Assembly (NCBI GenBank): GCA_022885665.1
Contig: JAGQDJ010000024.1
Coordinates: 1 to 64,000 of the forward strand
DNA from: Triops longicaudatus
Taxonomy: Eukaryota; Arthropoda; Branchiopoda; Notostraca; Triopsidae
DNA: 64,000 nucleotides
Direction: 5' to 3'
Made by a program: the position numbers and the translations under genes. Below, piece by piece: positions 21,502 to 33,983 of the stretch (position 1 is its first letter; each line of letters begins with the position of its first letter). Below the pieces are notes generated by a model. That model was not told the origin of the DNA. It saw only the letters and a list, made by a program, of their open reading frames with translations, and ran no database searches.

Positions 21502-24500
21502 TTATGGAGAGGCATCGGAACGAATCTCGTTCGTAATCGGAGGGACGGCTGTACTGCTGTCGCTTTCTTTCTGATGTGGAATGTCCGTCTCAAAGGCTTG
21601 ATTTTCGTGACCATTGATTGGCATGATCTTAGCGGGAATCACTTTGTCCATTTCAATAGCTGTAGTCTCAGCCTGAGGCTTCTTTTCAATTGTTGCTACA
21701 TTTTTGGTTGTAGAATTCGGCACCGCTCGACCTGGTGGGTAACCGCGTTTAGTTTTCATGTATATACCGTATTAATTTCATTTTTTTACGGGGATCTGTG
21801 AAAGCAAACAACATCTTTTCTAAGTTTAAGAAGGGTAACTCGATACAGGTTGACACGATGAAGGCCAGTCCCGTAGAAATAGTCACGTGCGAGATATACG
21901 TGAGTGCCTAGATTATATTATTTAATATAAGTGTATCTGATGTAATGGAAAGTTACCATATCGATAGGTGTATAATAGAAAGAAACCCTGGCCCGTGCAT
22001 TGTACACCGAAATCCAATGCATATGGAGCAGGTAGGTGGTGTACGTAAGGCGACTCAAAGGAACGAATCCTTCCCACGAAAGCAACCGATCAGCGAAACC
22101 TGTGGATGACAAGTACAATATTTATTAATTATTATTATTATGTCTCCAGATAAGAAGAAAATTGCGGAATATTTAAATATTTCCTCACGTACCTCCATAG
22201 CCATGTACACAAGCGAAGACAACCCATCCTAAAATAAGCGCCCAGGCAAATCTGTGTAACCCTGCATAAGCCACTTCTACCATCAAAGTAATGTGTGGTG
22301 TGCGACTCTTGATCTGGTAGTCGTACATGCCGTACACAATCATAAGACCGAGGGTGATGGAAAGGGTCCATCCAGCTATAACGGTCACCTAAAAGATGGC
22401 ATGAAAGAGAAAAATTTATGTAAAACAAACTAGATCCACTAAAAGCCATTACTGTGCCAATCTTGGGTCGTTTTCCACGAGTTTTGTGCAACGCCCAACC
22501 GATAAAAATGCCCACTAAATATGGGGAGATACGACACCACGGCTTCTCGTAGTATAATCTGAAAAAATCACCATTGTGGACATCGCTAAAAAAAATACAT
22601 TAATTACGGAATATAACTAGCGGCATTCAAGCATTTACTAGCGTAAGTTCATCATTGTGGGTGCCAGTTCGTTTACGCCCACAATAGTTAAAGTTGCAAC
22701 AAGAAAGCCCACTGTTACTAATCCGAGCCAAGCCAAACCCGCTTTACGCCATCTCCATAAAGGCCAGATAATTAATGGAGTAATAAGGAACATTTGCATA
22801 TCATTTGCCATATACCACGTCTGTCCCATACACTATACTCGGAAAAATTGAAAGTGTACTTCAGACTTACCAATTGATATTAATCTTAGAAATATTCAGT
22901 TTTAGGCAGATAGATTTGTTCATCACTTACAGAAGATGCAGAAACCAAGTTGTTGTAGTATAACAGGTGTGTGTACCAATCTTTTTGGCAATTTCTTGAT
23001 TCTGCCACGATTAGGCCCCAGTTAGGTCCTCGCCCCACGTACTTGTACAAAGTAGCAAGGAACGCTAAGATGAAGGCGTAGACTGGTGTCAAACTAAACA
23101 TTGAATTTGAAATCTTAATTGCCTTGACACTATAAATGCTTGAATATACCGTAAATAACGATGAACGTAGAACATTACTACGTTGAATCGACCTTTACTG
23201 CGGTCAAGCTCTCTTAGAAAGATATAGGCCAGAAGTAACCCACTGAGAAAGAAGAACGTGTCTACAGCCACACTACCGTTCGCTATCACTTGGGCAGGCC
23301 ACGTTGTAATACCCTATGAGAATTAGATCATTTAAGGGGCAAGATGTACTAATTATTAGAAAAAAAATCTGTAAAGCACAGTAATTCAACTTTAAGGTCC
23401 AAGAGCTCCTATAGCAACAAGCTTTAGATCATGCTACAGTAAAGTAAAAAGAAATAGCAAATATTGGTAACTCCTACTTTGGCAAAATCTCTGGTATTCG
23501 CGTTCGGAAAGTTTGACGTAAGCATGTACAGATGTCCCAAGAAGACCCACAGCATTGAAATAAACCTAATTCCTGTACAAATGCGAAATTACTTATCAGA
23601 AAAGTTACTTTGGTCAGTAAAACTCAGACACGCTCAGTTCAATACAGTGCAACCTCGCTATAGCGGACTCTAGTTACAAAGAGTTATCGGCTATTGCAAA
23701 CAAGGTTGACAGATCTAAAGGAAATGCATTTAAACAAGTTTTGGCTATACGATCTTCGACTATAACGTAAGAATTTCCTTTACACTTTGAATTTATGTTG
23801 TAGCGAGATTTTACTGTGCCAGAACCTGTACTTGTGGTCATTAATATGTAGTATTATCTTCAGGGTTAACGGTAGTGAAGAAAAATACCGTTTAAACAGC
23901 GAAGTTGGCCTTCACCACTTGACTGGAGAATTCTAGACCCGTTGCTTAGGATCGAAAAACACATCAAGAAGCGGACAGTCCAGCATGGCTTTTCCGCTGA
24001 CCGCTCACAACGACTATCGGGGTTATTGTTCCATTGCTTCCATCCGTCATATGCTGTACCGGCCGCTAAACACGCAGCAATGATGCTCAAAATTGTGCTA
24101 AACAAAGCACCATTGTTTGTTTTATTTTACTTAATATTCTTATTTTTTGTTTAAGTAAACAGTGCTAGGTAGACGTACATCATAGCGATATCGCCTGCTT
24201 CGTATTCGTTGGTGTCGGCGGCAGTGAAGCAATTTTCCTCAGGTACATACGGTACGAGTTGCATCCCTCCGACAGCATGACTGCCGATGATGTCGGCCAA
24301 TGCTGCGGCTAGATCAGCGTTGCTGCAGCTGTCGGGCAAACAAAACGCCATGGCTGGAAGTCCACCAGTTGATCCCAAGAGGTTAGTATTCCAATCCTAA
24401 GTTCACGCTAGTCATTCGTAATGTTCCACCTCCAAGTTAAAAATACTGGCTTACAGCATTGACTTCGGCACCGTAACTAGTGAGCAAACGCAAAAGCGTG

Positions 24501-25130
24501 AACATGGATCTTGGCATAGGTGTGTCTTCGGAAACTACCAAGTCGGCTTTTTTGGGCAGAAGCGAGGCAGTGCAGTATTTACCATTGAAATTGTCTGTGA
24601 CGATTTTCAAGCATTGGTCGTAGTGACCCATTGCGTAGACATTACCACTCCAAATGCCTTCTGGGGTCTTTCCGGTTGCGTCATACACTGTAATCGGAAT
24701 AATGTGGTGAGAAAGGTTTGTAGTGAGAAAAATACGATTGAATGTTGTACTGTAACTGAATGAGGTATTAGAGTAGATATTTACTTTTCCATGCCCACCC
24801 TTGAAAATTCACCAATCCTTTGGCGTAGTTGTTACTGTCTTTCGAACATTCTTGACTAACGTTCGCTTTATTGCCAGAAGTAGGAATTAGCCATTGGGCC
24901 AATTTGCGTAATAGCAATTTAATAGGTAGACGTTTTTCGTCGTCTTCAGTGAGCATCTCTCCGCTTTGCGCGAAGTTGGTAAGCCAAGGTTTTGCCATCA
25001 GTAGGTGCTCGATGTCTTCCAGATCGGCAATACTGTCAAATTCGTCCATAGCTGGGAGAATCTGACCCTGAGTGAAACTCGCACAAACAACGAGGATAAG
25101 TGGCGTGCATAATATCCATGCTGGTTTCAT
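21502..25130 (-). CDS. NRF-6-like membrane acyltransferase, copy 1 (813 aa)
   Basis: Nose-resistant-to-fluoxetine (NRF-6) family: a secreted-type N-terminal NRF domain followed by a multipass acyltransferase-3 domain. Exons: 24785-25130, 24455-24687, 24179-24396, 23889-24097, 23478-23572, 23150-23313, 22931-23093, 22639-22832, 22453-22585, 22193-22388, 21957-22099, 21790-21907, 21502-21731; phases match (2,442 bp). The ATG at 25130 opens a signal peptide (MKPAWILCTPLILVVCASFT). The NRF domain carries MYDATGKTPEGIW, YDQCL and MAFCLPDSCS. The acyltransferase part has FISMLWVFLGH with the family's conserved His, FFFLSGLLLAY, RYLRLTP, a WYMANDMQ segment, KPWCRISPYLVG and a last helix LTYTTYLLHMHW. 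The C-terminal tail is cytosolic-type and polar. In worms NRF-6 acts in lipid or drug uptake in epithelia; the substrate here is unknown. It heads a tandem pair with the next gene. Confidence 0.92.
23645..23816. mobile_element. pogo/Tigger-like MITE in an intron
   Basis: A 172-bp segment in the intron 23573-23888. The left end CAGTGCAACCTCGCTATAGC, preceded by TA, resembles pogo/Tigger inverted repeats. The right end read in reverse is CAGTAAAATCTCGCTACAAC; 15 of 20 positions match. No TA is found on the right, so the copy is degenerate or the boundary is eroded. No coding capacity. Confidence 0.5.
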
Positions 25131-26012
25131 GGTTGCGGCTGAAACAATTTCGATAACATCCAAGCTATCCTTCGGCTAATTACTAGAAGGATACAAGATT
25201 GATTGGTACCATAGTGGTTAACTGGACTGTTTTGCACGTACCCCCTTGTGACCAAATGCGGAATCAAGAACTCTACTGTCAAGTTCGGTTGTCTTAAAAG
25301 CCGCGGAAGCAACTGAGTTTCTAAAATGACAGTATATGGTATTTGATGTAAAAGATGAGATACTGTTGTGATCACGTGTGTCGCAATCCCAAATCGATAA
25401 GAATTTTAACACTGATGGAGAAATTATCCCAGTTTAACTTTGGAATGGGACTTTAAACCCCAATATTACGCATCCAAAGTTCACGTCGTTCCCCGTTGCA
25501 AGCAGGGTCGTCTTATAATTTCTTTAAAGAGAGTATGCAGTTTTCTTACCACTTGTAAAACTCGTACCTAATTACTCTCATAATCGGTAGCTTATGCCAT
25601 TTGTAAGCAAAACAATAAACTCGCATGACTAACAATAACTTGATTTAATCGTCCGCCTGATTCGGGTTTGTATTACGAATTTACATTCCCGAGTGGGTCT
25701 TATCTGCGGGTACGTTTAATTATCTATGCCAGAAGACCATTCATCTTTATCTATAACAAAGCTCTCCGGTTTAGATAATGTCATAAATGTTATTTCACCT
25801 TAGTCACGCTGTTATCTTGTTACGTGAAAACCTACGGTTGGTATTACGAGTCAAAACTGGGATTGGTTTTCTTTTCTTTACCATATATGCGCAGATTTGA
25901 GTATCACTGCAGGTGGGGAAAAAATACCGAATTTTCAAATCTTAGGATTATGTCCTGCTAAATAGTTTATTTCGAACGTCGTCTCAGCTGTCGAACATAT
26001 GCCTTGCATTTT
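25131..26012. other. intergenic region between tandem acyltransferases
   Basis: Should hold the 3' end of copy 2 and the promoter of copy 1. No exon, repeat or clear core promoter element seen. Confidence 0.45.
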
Positions 26013-29000
26013 TTAACGAAAAGCACGCTTCCTGGCTGCAATGAAAATATTTTAAAAAAAAATCTTTTAAGAAAATTAACTCAAAACTTACCCGCAACGA
26101 ACATTCTTTGGATGTTGACCAAGGGAGCTTCTATGCACAAAGTTAGTGCAAAACCTATGGCCATACTAGCCATAACATGTCCGAGCCCATCAAGAAGCTA
26201 AAAACAGATAACACAACAGTTGTTATTCTTTTCATCCCTTTAAAACTTAACTTACCGTGAAACCAAGTGAATAAAAGACAGATTTTCTAATTCGGGCGTA
26301 GTAAATGTTTATCCACTCGAAGTGTACCAGGAAGCTGCAGAATGTAATTTTGCTTAAGGGCACGAACCCACTCCATGAAAGAATTCTGTCCACAAATCCT
26401 ATCGAGGTTTATTGTCTAGCATTACTTGTAAGCGATTTAGGTTAGGATACTGGGTGCCTAGCAGCTGAACTGAATTCATACTCGTAGCGATCGTACCAGT
26501 ATGAAATAACAGGGGACCATTTGAACGTGGATCAATTTGAAACATAAGGATGAACTATGGAGATATAGGAACTAAAAATGGACGCGTGGTAGCTAGACAA
26601 AGTTGACGAATATACAGTAAAACAGTGTAAATCAGTTGATAGTTCAAGTAGCCCCACAGCTTTTCAACGCTTACAGTGTACGATCAAGGAATTTTAACGC
26701 TGTACCTCCGTATCCATGGACGCAAGCAACAATGACAAAACCGAGGCTTATAGCCCAACCACACGAATGTAAACCCAGGTAAATGGCATTTGCTGCCGTT
26801 TTCGGTTCTTCGGTGAAAATGTGGACGTAACCGTAGAGGCCCAGTAATATCGAAAGCGATAACGCAGTGTTAGCACACCAGCCAATGGCCACTGCTAACT
26901 GTCATGTATAACATTCCGATTGACATTAAAATAGTGAATTGGCTTTCATGTTGTGTTTTTTTCGTTTACCTTGGGTAATTTTATCCGATTTCTTTTAGTA
27001 CTGTGTAGTACCCATCCAATAAGAATGCCTACCAAATAAGGCGATATGCGGCACCAAGGCTTGTTATTGTAAACATCCCCGAAGTTGTCATTTTCTATAT
27101 CCCTGTAAGGAAAGAAATTTACATTAGGAACAAGGTACATTTGAAACAACCTGAGAGTAATGGAATATGCATTGGACGATCACCGGATTCTTTAAAACAG
27201 TAAACAAAATATTGCCATGAAACTGCTGTAGTGTTACGTACAGTCTGGTAGCAATCTGAACGGTAATATCGTAGACCGCCACGATAACTATCGTTGCAAC
27301 AAGGAAGCATGCGTTCGTCACATTCAGCAGTATGAGGCCTACCCGCCGGGATTTCCATAGCGCATAAATGAATATCGGCGAAAGAAGGAAAAACTGTGCT
27401 TCGTTGGCAAAATACCAAGATATTCGATAACACTAAAAAGGTCTTGTTAGCTATTGTATATGGAAGGGATGAAAACACAAATAACACAGAAGAGACGTCT
27501 TACCGCGTCATCATTATAGAAGTTGTTTATGTATAGCAAGTGCTGCCACCAATACTTTCTGCACGATTCTGCTTCGTAATGGACTTGAGCCCAGTTTGGA
27601 CCGGCATCTCCATATATCGCTAAAGCCGCCATGAAACCGATTGCGATTGCGTACGTTGGAGTAAATCTGCTTACAAACCGAGTTAATGTTAAGGTATTTT
27701 TATTAATTTATACTTAATTACCTTAAATAGCGATGGATGTAGTAAATAAACACGTTGAAACGTCCTTTACTGTTGTCGAGCTCATGTAACGTAATGTATG
27801 TCACAAGCAAACCACTTATAAACATGAAACCATCCAATGAAACGTATGCATTCATTATAACCTGATCCAGTGCACTTTCTTGCGTGCTCTAATTTATTTG
27901 AAGAATTTAACCTCATGAGGTTAGTAATTCCTCGTAATAATTAGAAATAAGATAATGAGTACCATTTCGTAGTAGACGGCATTTGAGTTTGGAATAAATC
28001 GGTAAATTGAGGCAGTATTACCCACGACAACCCACACAAAGGAGAGAACTTTTATGCCGTGTAAGCAACGTAAAATATGGGGTGTTCCTTCGTCTTCTGT
28101 CCTTAGGATTTGTCGGCCATTGGTAAAAATCGAGAAACAGAGCAATAGTTGTAAGTATGCTGGGATGATTTTCTGGTTTTCCGTGCCCTTACTGGCGGGG
28201 CTTGTAAATGTCAACCAAGTATTTAGCAATGTTCCAGTGAGCAATAACAGCCCCGCTATTCCAAATATCGCCCTTTCGAAATAAAGTTATTAGGACACGA
28301 ATTAATGAAATGTTGGTAATATGACATAACAATGAAGCTACTCGAGAAAACCAGTGTACAAGTTTCTCCGGTTTTGCGAATATTTAATCTGCAATTAATG
28401 ACAAAGACGACAGTACTACGCAGACGCGATGTCGGTCGTCTGAAAACACAGTTCAGTTTAAGTTCTGCAAATAACAATACTGTACTGTATCTTCAACGGT
28501 ATTAAATGATAAAGACTGTTGAGTGATAATACGGAAAATAAACATACACGTATGAACGACAATAACCGAAAAGACTGGTATCTGTCGGCTAGCAAATCTC
28601 TGAAACAAAGATTGCAAGAGCTTTGCGTATACTAATAGGCAAATTCGCTTATGAGCATTTGTTATGAGCACTTGCAAGTCATGAATGCTGAACACTTTGA
28701 CCATAAAGAACGTCAGTTAATGTCAATCGAGTAAACACGCTATTTAACTTCTACACTAACTAACAATAAATAAAAGTTAGTAATTAACCTCAGTCATTAA
28801 CTTCACAATAATATCACTCAATAGTGAGTAATCAAAAAATACTTACATCATGACAATGGCTGCAGTATCGTAAGTTCGAGTATTTTTGCGGACAAAGCAA
28901 CTGTTGTTGCCATTTTGGACAGCAAGCTGCATATTGTTCACCGAGAAAGACCCAACTGCTTCCGCGACAGCAATTGCGACATCCTTCGGTGAACAGGTAG

Positions 29001-29745
29001 CCGGCAAGCAAAAAGCCCAGCTTGGCAATGCCTTTGTCATTGTAGTAATGCGCTCATCGCCGAAAATAATCTAAACAAAAATTCGACAGCTTTGCTTATA
29101 AAAAAAAAAATCTGTATAAAGATAAGTTGCATACGGGTTCTACAACTTCACTGGAACCAAAAGTTGACCAGATGTGGAATAAGTCAAAGACGGACCGTTT
29201 TCCTCTGTGATTGTGCTGTGCAAGCGATATGTTTTTCTCCGGTACGTGGGTTGGAATAAGATGTATGTTGCAGTACTGAGCGCTGAAACGTTCTATGGTT
29301 ATATCCAGACATTGATCAAAATGACCCATCACATGAAGGTTCCCTTTGAGAAAGCCATCCTGCGATTTACCAGTGGCATCGTACACTAATATATACCAAA
29401 GTTTGATAGTCGACTTTTAAATGCTGATTTTTCCTCATTTTATTTATATTACGTACTTTTAAGCGCCCAGGGTTCTCGATCCCTTAGTGCATTTGCGTAG
29501 TACTTGCTGTCATCGCGGCATTTTTTGCTCACATTTTTTTTCACATTCGTGCTCTCTGAAGCTGTAGGAATAATCCAACGCGTCAGTTTTCGTAAAGCAA
29601 TATCAATAATTACATGGATTGGGAGCTTTTCGCCTTTTTCATTGCGTCTAATTGCGAATTCTGCGTCATCTCCCAATTTCCAAGCTCCACTAAAGGAGAC
29701 AAAAGCGAGAAACAACACAAGTACTAAGCCTCCAAATGGCCTCAT
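26013..29745 (-). CDS. NRF-6-like membrane acyltransferase, copy 2, catalytic His replaced (730 aa)
   Basis: Paralogue of the neighbouring gene, with the same domain order. Exons: 29457-29745, 29135-29385, 28847-29070, 27963-28272, 27722-27888, 27504-27666, 27242-27432, 26970-27102, 26706-26898, 26256-26398, 26092-26197, 26013-26035; phases match (2,193 bp). The signal peptide starts MRPFGGLVLVLFLAFVSFSG. The NRF domain has MYDATGKSQDGF, FDQCL and WAFCLPATCS. The membrane part has FMFISGLLVTY, RYLRFTP, WYFANEAQ, KPWCRISPYLVG and CVHGYGG. Where copy 1 has FLGH, this copy reads VVVGNTAS, so the conserved His is Asn. The last helix reads LVHFEW, where copy 1 has LLHMHW. The C-terminal tail is only a few residues (ARKRAFR). 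Exons 4 and 5 of copy 1 are one exon here. All frames are intact, so it is not an obvious pseudogene; it may be a non-catalytic receptor-like or scaffold form. Confidence 0.9.
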
Positions 29746-30732
29746 GACAAGCTTGCCATCGCAAACCACGACAGTAACAAGACTGAGTAATATCCATTAT
29801 CGGGACGTGCCCTTAAAAGAGATGGTATTAAAAATCTTTGCTATCAGTCCGTTAGGGAAAACATCACACTTGTTAGCTGAATCTAGTGATAAACTATCCC
29901 TTCTGTTTTCTAATCGGATAACAGTGCATCGTAAGTAAGCTATTCTTGATCGGACTTACAATACTGAACACAAGTATTGAACAAAGGTTGCATTAAGAAA
30001 ATAGAAAAACAGTAGTGCAAGTGCAAATAGTGACTTTGCACTCGTTTCTTTATTCGACTTGTTCATAAATAAACTACTTGCTTACTTTTGCTATAGGTAT
30101 TCTCTATAGGAAAAGTGACGTCAAGTACTGTATGCGATTTTGAACATATCCTGGGCCTTATATGCTTCTTATGCTATTACTTAGTAGCTTCTTTGCATGT
30201 ATAAATTTTTATTACTTTTTTCTCAGTTTGAGAATGGTGTGAACATAGCTTATTGCTATTTGTTTATTGTTATGTTTTCCGGCATATGTAATAACATTTC
30301 TAGCAAGTGTTTCTTACAAAATCAGTGTCGTGGACATAGCAAAAAGTGTTAATCAAACATACATATAAGCATGACAGTTTAAAATATTAAATGTTATCCG
30401 CCTAGATAACATTCAGTGCAACAAGTACAATTATGTTAAGAAAGTTGAAGAAGATAGCCTATTCCATCGAAATGTCGACTTGGTTCTTCTTAAAAGTCAA
30501 ACCAAAATTGCACCCATTGACTCGCAAAGTGCAGTATTTCAATGACAATACAATTTTTTTAGCGGTAAATATTATTATTTTCTAATTTACATCACTTTTG
30601 CATGTATTATTACATTTTAGCGTGAAAGTAACCGGTTGTGTAACGCTTGATTGATGTCTATGCGTAAAATATATTTCTTTTATACAAAAAGTACAGGTTT
30701 CAGCAAGACAACTCAACGAGACGGAAAGTATC
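29746..30732. other. intergenic region
   Basis: AT-rich; between the promoter side of the second acyltransferase and the 3' end of the carboxypeptidase. Nothing recognised. Confidence 0.45.
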
Positions 30733-32457
30733 TCAAAGTACCCTAACTTTCATAGCAAGTGTAGCTGCTCTAATTCCATTCCAGGTTTCCACAGCGGTGG
30801 GCATGATTTCTTCAGGCGGTAGTACGAATGAGCTGGTATTACGTAGTTCTATTGTGTAAGCATAAGGAGCACCCACGACATTGAAAGCCCAGTCCGTTGT
30901 AGATCCACACGCGAAGTCTAGAGTAAGGAGACTGTGATTACAATAACCTTACTTCTTTCCCAAAACTTACATAAGATATTAGCAACCGTGCCGTTTTCGT
31001 AAACGGTGCCGTAAGTGTCTTGCAATGCTTTCACTCCAATTTGCATGACCCGATCCTTAATCGAGTTCAAATTACTGTATGCTTAACTTCAACGCTGAAA
31101 AGGTCTTACCAGCTCTTTGTACTGGGGCTGGGGCGGGAGATCTGTTGTGTAGGCATAAGGCATCATCCAGTACTGAGAATAGGTATGAATACTGAAAACT
31201 GCCTGCAAGCGAGCTTGGTTGCTTAGCAGGACGTCACGCATCGCTTGAGTTTCTTTTTCAGAGAATGGTCCTACACCGTGGTACTCATTACTGCATGCAT
31301 CATCGCTGCTATCTGGACCCCCGAAATGGTCATCAAAATTTCGATTTAAATCTACTCCAGGACATGACTGGTTGAAAGTCGGTACGCGATTTTTTCTCCA
31401 TAGTCGATCCTGCCAAAAAAAGGATGGGTTTCGTGTTGGTTTCAGCTACGTTAGGAGGTAAAATAGGCTCTGTACCGTTTCCCAAGTATAAACGTATCCA
31501 TCAGGGTTAGTGACCGGAGCAAATTGCCAATCGTATTGGTCCAGGAGCTGGGTCACTTCCTTGTCTACGCCGTACTTAGTAGCCAGCTGATGTGAAAAAA
31601 TAATATTGGTAAAATATTGAGCTCATCGTAAGCCATAGCTTGATTATATTGTTCAGTTTGATTAAATAAATTATATTTTAAAAAAATCCTGTTAATCCAT
31701 AATTACTTCGTTAATTATGTGTGTACATGTTGTAGTGGCCAACCACTCACGTGCATGAATCGTGCAATCGAAGTAAATCAGTGGTTTGTTAGCTCCTGTG
31801 CTCAGTATCACTGATGGGATTTTGCGTCCTTCTAGCGTTGTACCAATCTCTGTGTAAGTTACGTATGTATAGTTTGCTGCGAGTCCTTGGAGTAACGTGA
31901 CAATCTAATGTTCCGCGTAAACTAGTTAGTTCATATTAGTATCCATGAGAGAATCATACCTCTTCGAACGTGTGATAGTTCTCGAAATCGTAAAACGAGC
32001 TTAATTGCTTGTGTTTCTCCCTTCGGAGTTGTACTTGCTCGTCAAATTTCGCCATTTCGCTATACTTGACAAATCAGCGATTCTTGAAATAGGAATTCTA
32101 CAAGGGAACGTTACCTTTGCAAATTTTCTGTCAGGAAGGAATATTGGATTTGCATCCCGTCTAAGTACTTCCTAATCTTCTCCTGCGTTACTTTGTCCAC
32201 GATTCGAACCACCATGGGCTTGTTTAGCGCAGGTCCCCGCCAAATGTCCATGTCTACGTTGTAGCGCAAAGTCGAAAGCCATCCTAATTCTGCGTCGTTT
32301 CTCGGAGTAATTTTCAATACCACTTGTCTAATTCGAAGTTATATAATACTATTATGGAAAATTTTGTAACATCTTACCCCGTACAATCTATTCGTTTCGA
32401 TAAAGAAAATGATGCTATCGCTGCCACCGCAGCCAAGATGCACCAAGTGAACTTCAT
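30733..32457 (-). CDS. M14A zinc carboxypeptidase precursor (423 aa)
   Basis: Secreted metallocarboxypeptidase of the carboxypeptidase A/B subfamily, probably digestive. Exons: 32378-32457, 32115-32327, 31960-32059, 31707-31904, 31476-31586, 31110-31409, 30971-31055, 30733-30917; phases match (1,272 bp). A signal peptide (MKFTWCILAAVAAIASFSLS) is followed by an activation prodomain of about 95 residues, then the catalytic domain. Catalytic residues are present (bovine CPA numbering): His69 and Glu72 in IHAREW, Arg127 in RLWRKNR, Asn144-Arg145 in DLNRNF, His196 in SIHTYSQ, Tyr248 in NILYFACGS, Glu270 in TIELRN. At the specificity position (Ile255 in CPA, Asp255 in CPB) I read Thr in CGSTTDW, so neither the classical A nor B preference is clear. 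The gene has a TATA box and a short predicted 5' leader. Confidence 0.94.
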
Positions 32458-32492
32458 GATGAGTTTGTGGCTTCAGTTAAAGGAGGCTAAAA

Positions 32493-32503
32493 CCTTTTAT
32501 ATA
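32493..32503 (-). promoter_or_regulatory. TATA box of the carboxypeptidase gene
   Basis: On the minus strand the sequence TATATAAAAGG lies about 36-46 bp upstream of the ATG at 32457. This fits a core TATA box with transcription starting only a few bases before the start codon, a layout common for abundantly expressed gut protease genes. Confidence 0.6.
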
Positions 32504-33983
32504 GTCGAAGAAGCCCTCAATTGAAATTATTACTTATCTTGGAACTGTCAAACATGGGTATTACATAAAGAGATTGGAAATTCCGAGAGAGGCGTAAAAA
32601 ATTCATTATCGATGCAACTTGAAACACTGGACTCCATTTATCAGATGATAAAAGGGGAAAAAACAAAATAAATACTACTCTGAAAATCTTTTTTCATATG
32701 ACTCAGCATAATTGGTGATGAAGTGGCACTTTTGCTGCACACTCGCTCTATAAATAGCTTCACGAGATTAGGAGGGTGGAGGACACATGGGTTAAACGAC
32801 TTGTAATGCAATTCGAACGAAAACTTTATTCATTAATATAAGATATTCGGGGCTGTAGCTTAGAAGTTTTTTAGGAAAGGAAAAAATTACTTACGCAAGT
32901 AACTATTGAGAAAAAAATGTGTGAAACGAAGGAAGATTATTTGGTTTCTTCCCTTATAAAGGTCGGCCTTGCAGTGCTATGACTATTGATAAGAAAACTA
33001 TTTATTGAATATAAAATAGTCACTAGATAATATTTACTCATTTATCAATAACAATAGTCATTTAGCAAATAAAATTTCGAAATATATTAGAGTGCAACAA
33101 TCATAAAATGAAACGCCATCGATCGCATCAATTCATCCTGCTCTCCTCTACATTGGGCACTTGGTCATGCAGATACAAAAGGTTCCCAGAACTGCAAACG
33201 AACTCCTTCGAATTTACGCGATTCGAGGCCTATATTTTATTTTTTTCTTACAAGCGCAGATGCCACAGCTGCAAGTCACATTCACTAAGTGAGTTCGCTA
33301 ATTCCTGAGTGGGCCACGAAGATTGCGAGGGCCTGCTATCTTGCCAATCAGAAAACGGACGCGCTCGTTTCAATTTTACAATCTAATGTTAGATACATTT
33401 TCACCTTCTTAATCTGTTTATATTTTCCAGCGTACGCTCGTTGTTGTCATCTAAAAATTATAAAAAAAACTAATAATCGCAATAAACGTTTCCGCAAATC
33501 AGAAAGCTCGCTCGCTTGCAGAAGGTTACATGATCTATTGACTCCACTGGTATATTGTACTATAAGCTGGGATTTTGTTTTTCATTATACCAATCCTTAC
33601 TACGCATAGTCAACACTCGAACGGAAATTAGACCCATGATAAAGGCTAATTGTTGCAAAGGGACAGGAAGTTTTAGATACTGTGAACTGTACATTATGAT
33701 TGCTTATACTTCGGTAGCTGTTCTGGATTTATCTCTACCTGCCCGAAGTGAATTTCTGTTCGCAGCAATGTACGGTCCCGTTACGAAAGAATCGTCTCTG
33801 TGACCCGATCGCTCGCAGATTGCACCGCAGGTCGCGGTTCGCAGTTACGGTTCGTTGTCGTGGTCACGGATTGGGATGCCCTCTGAAAACCGTCACTTAG
33901 CTTTGTGTCAACACACCGTTAGATTGGTCTTGGAGAAAGTTTTGAGTGTGCCATTCGCTTTCGCGTAAGAACTCTGTACCCAA
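32504..33983. other. intergenic region with divergent promoters
   Basis: Between the carboxypeptidase (minus) and ArfGAP1 (plus). AT-rich near 33000; no exon recognised. Confidence 0.45.
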
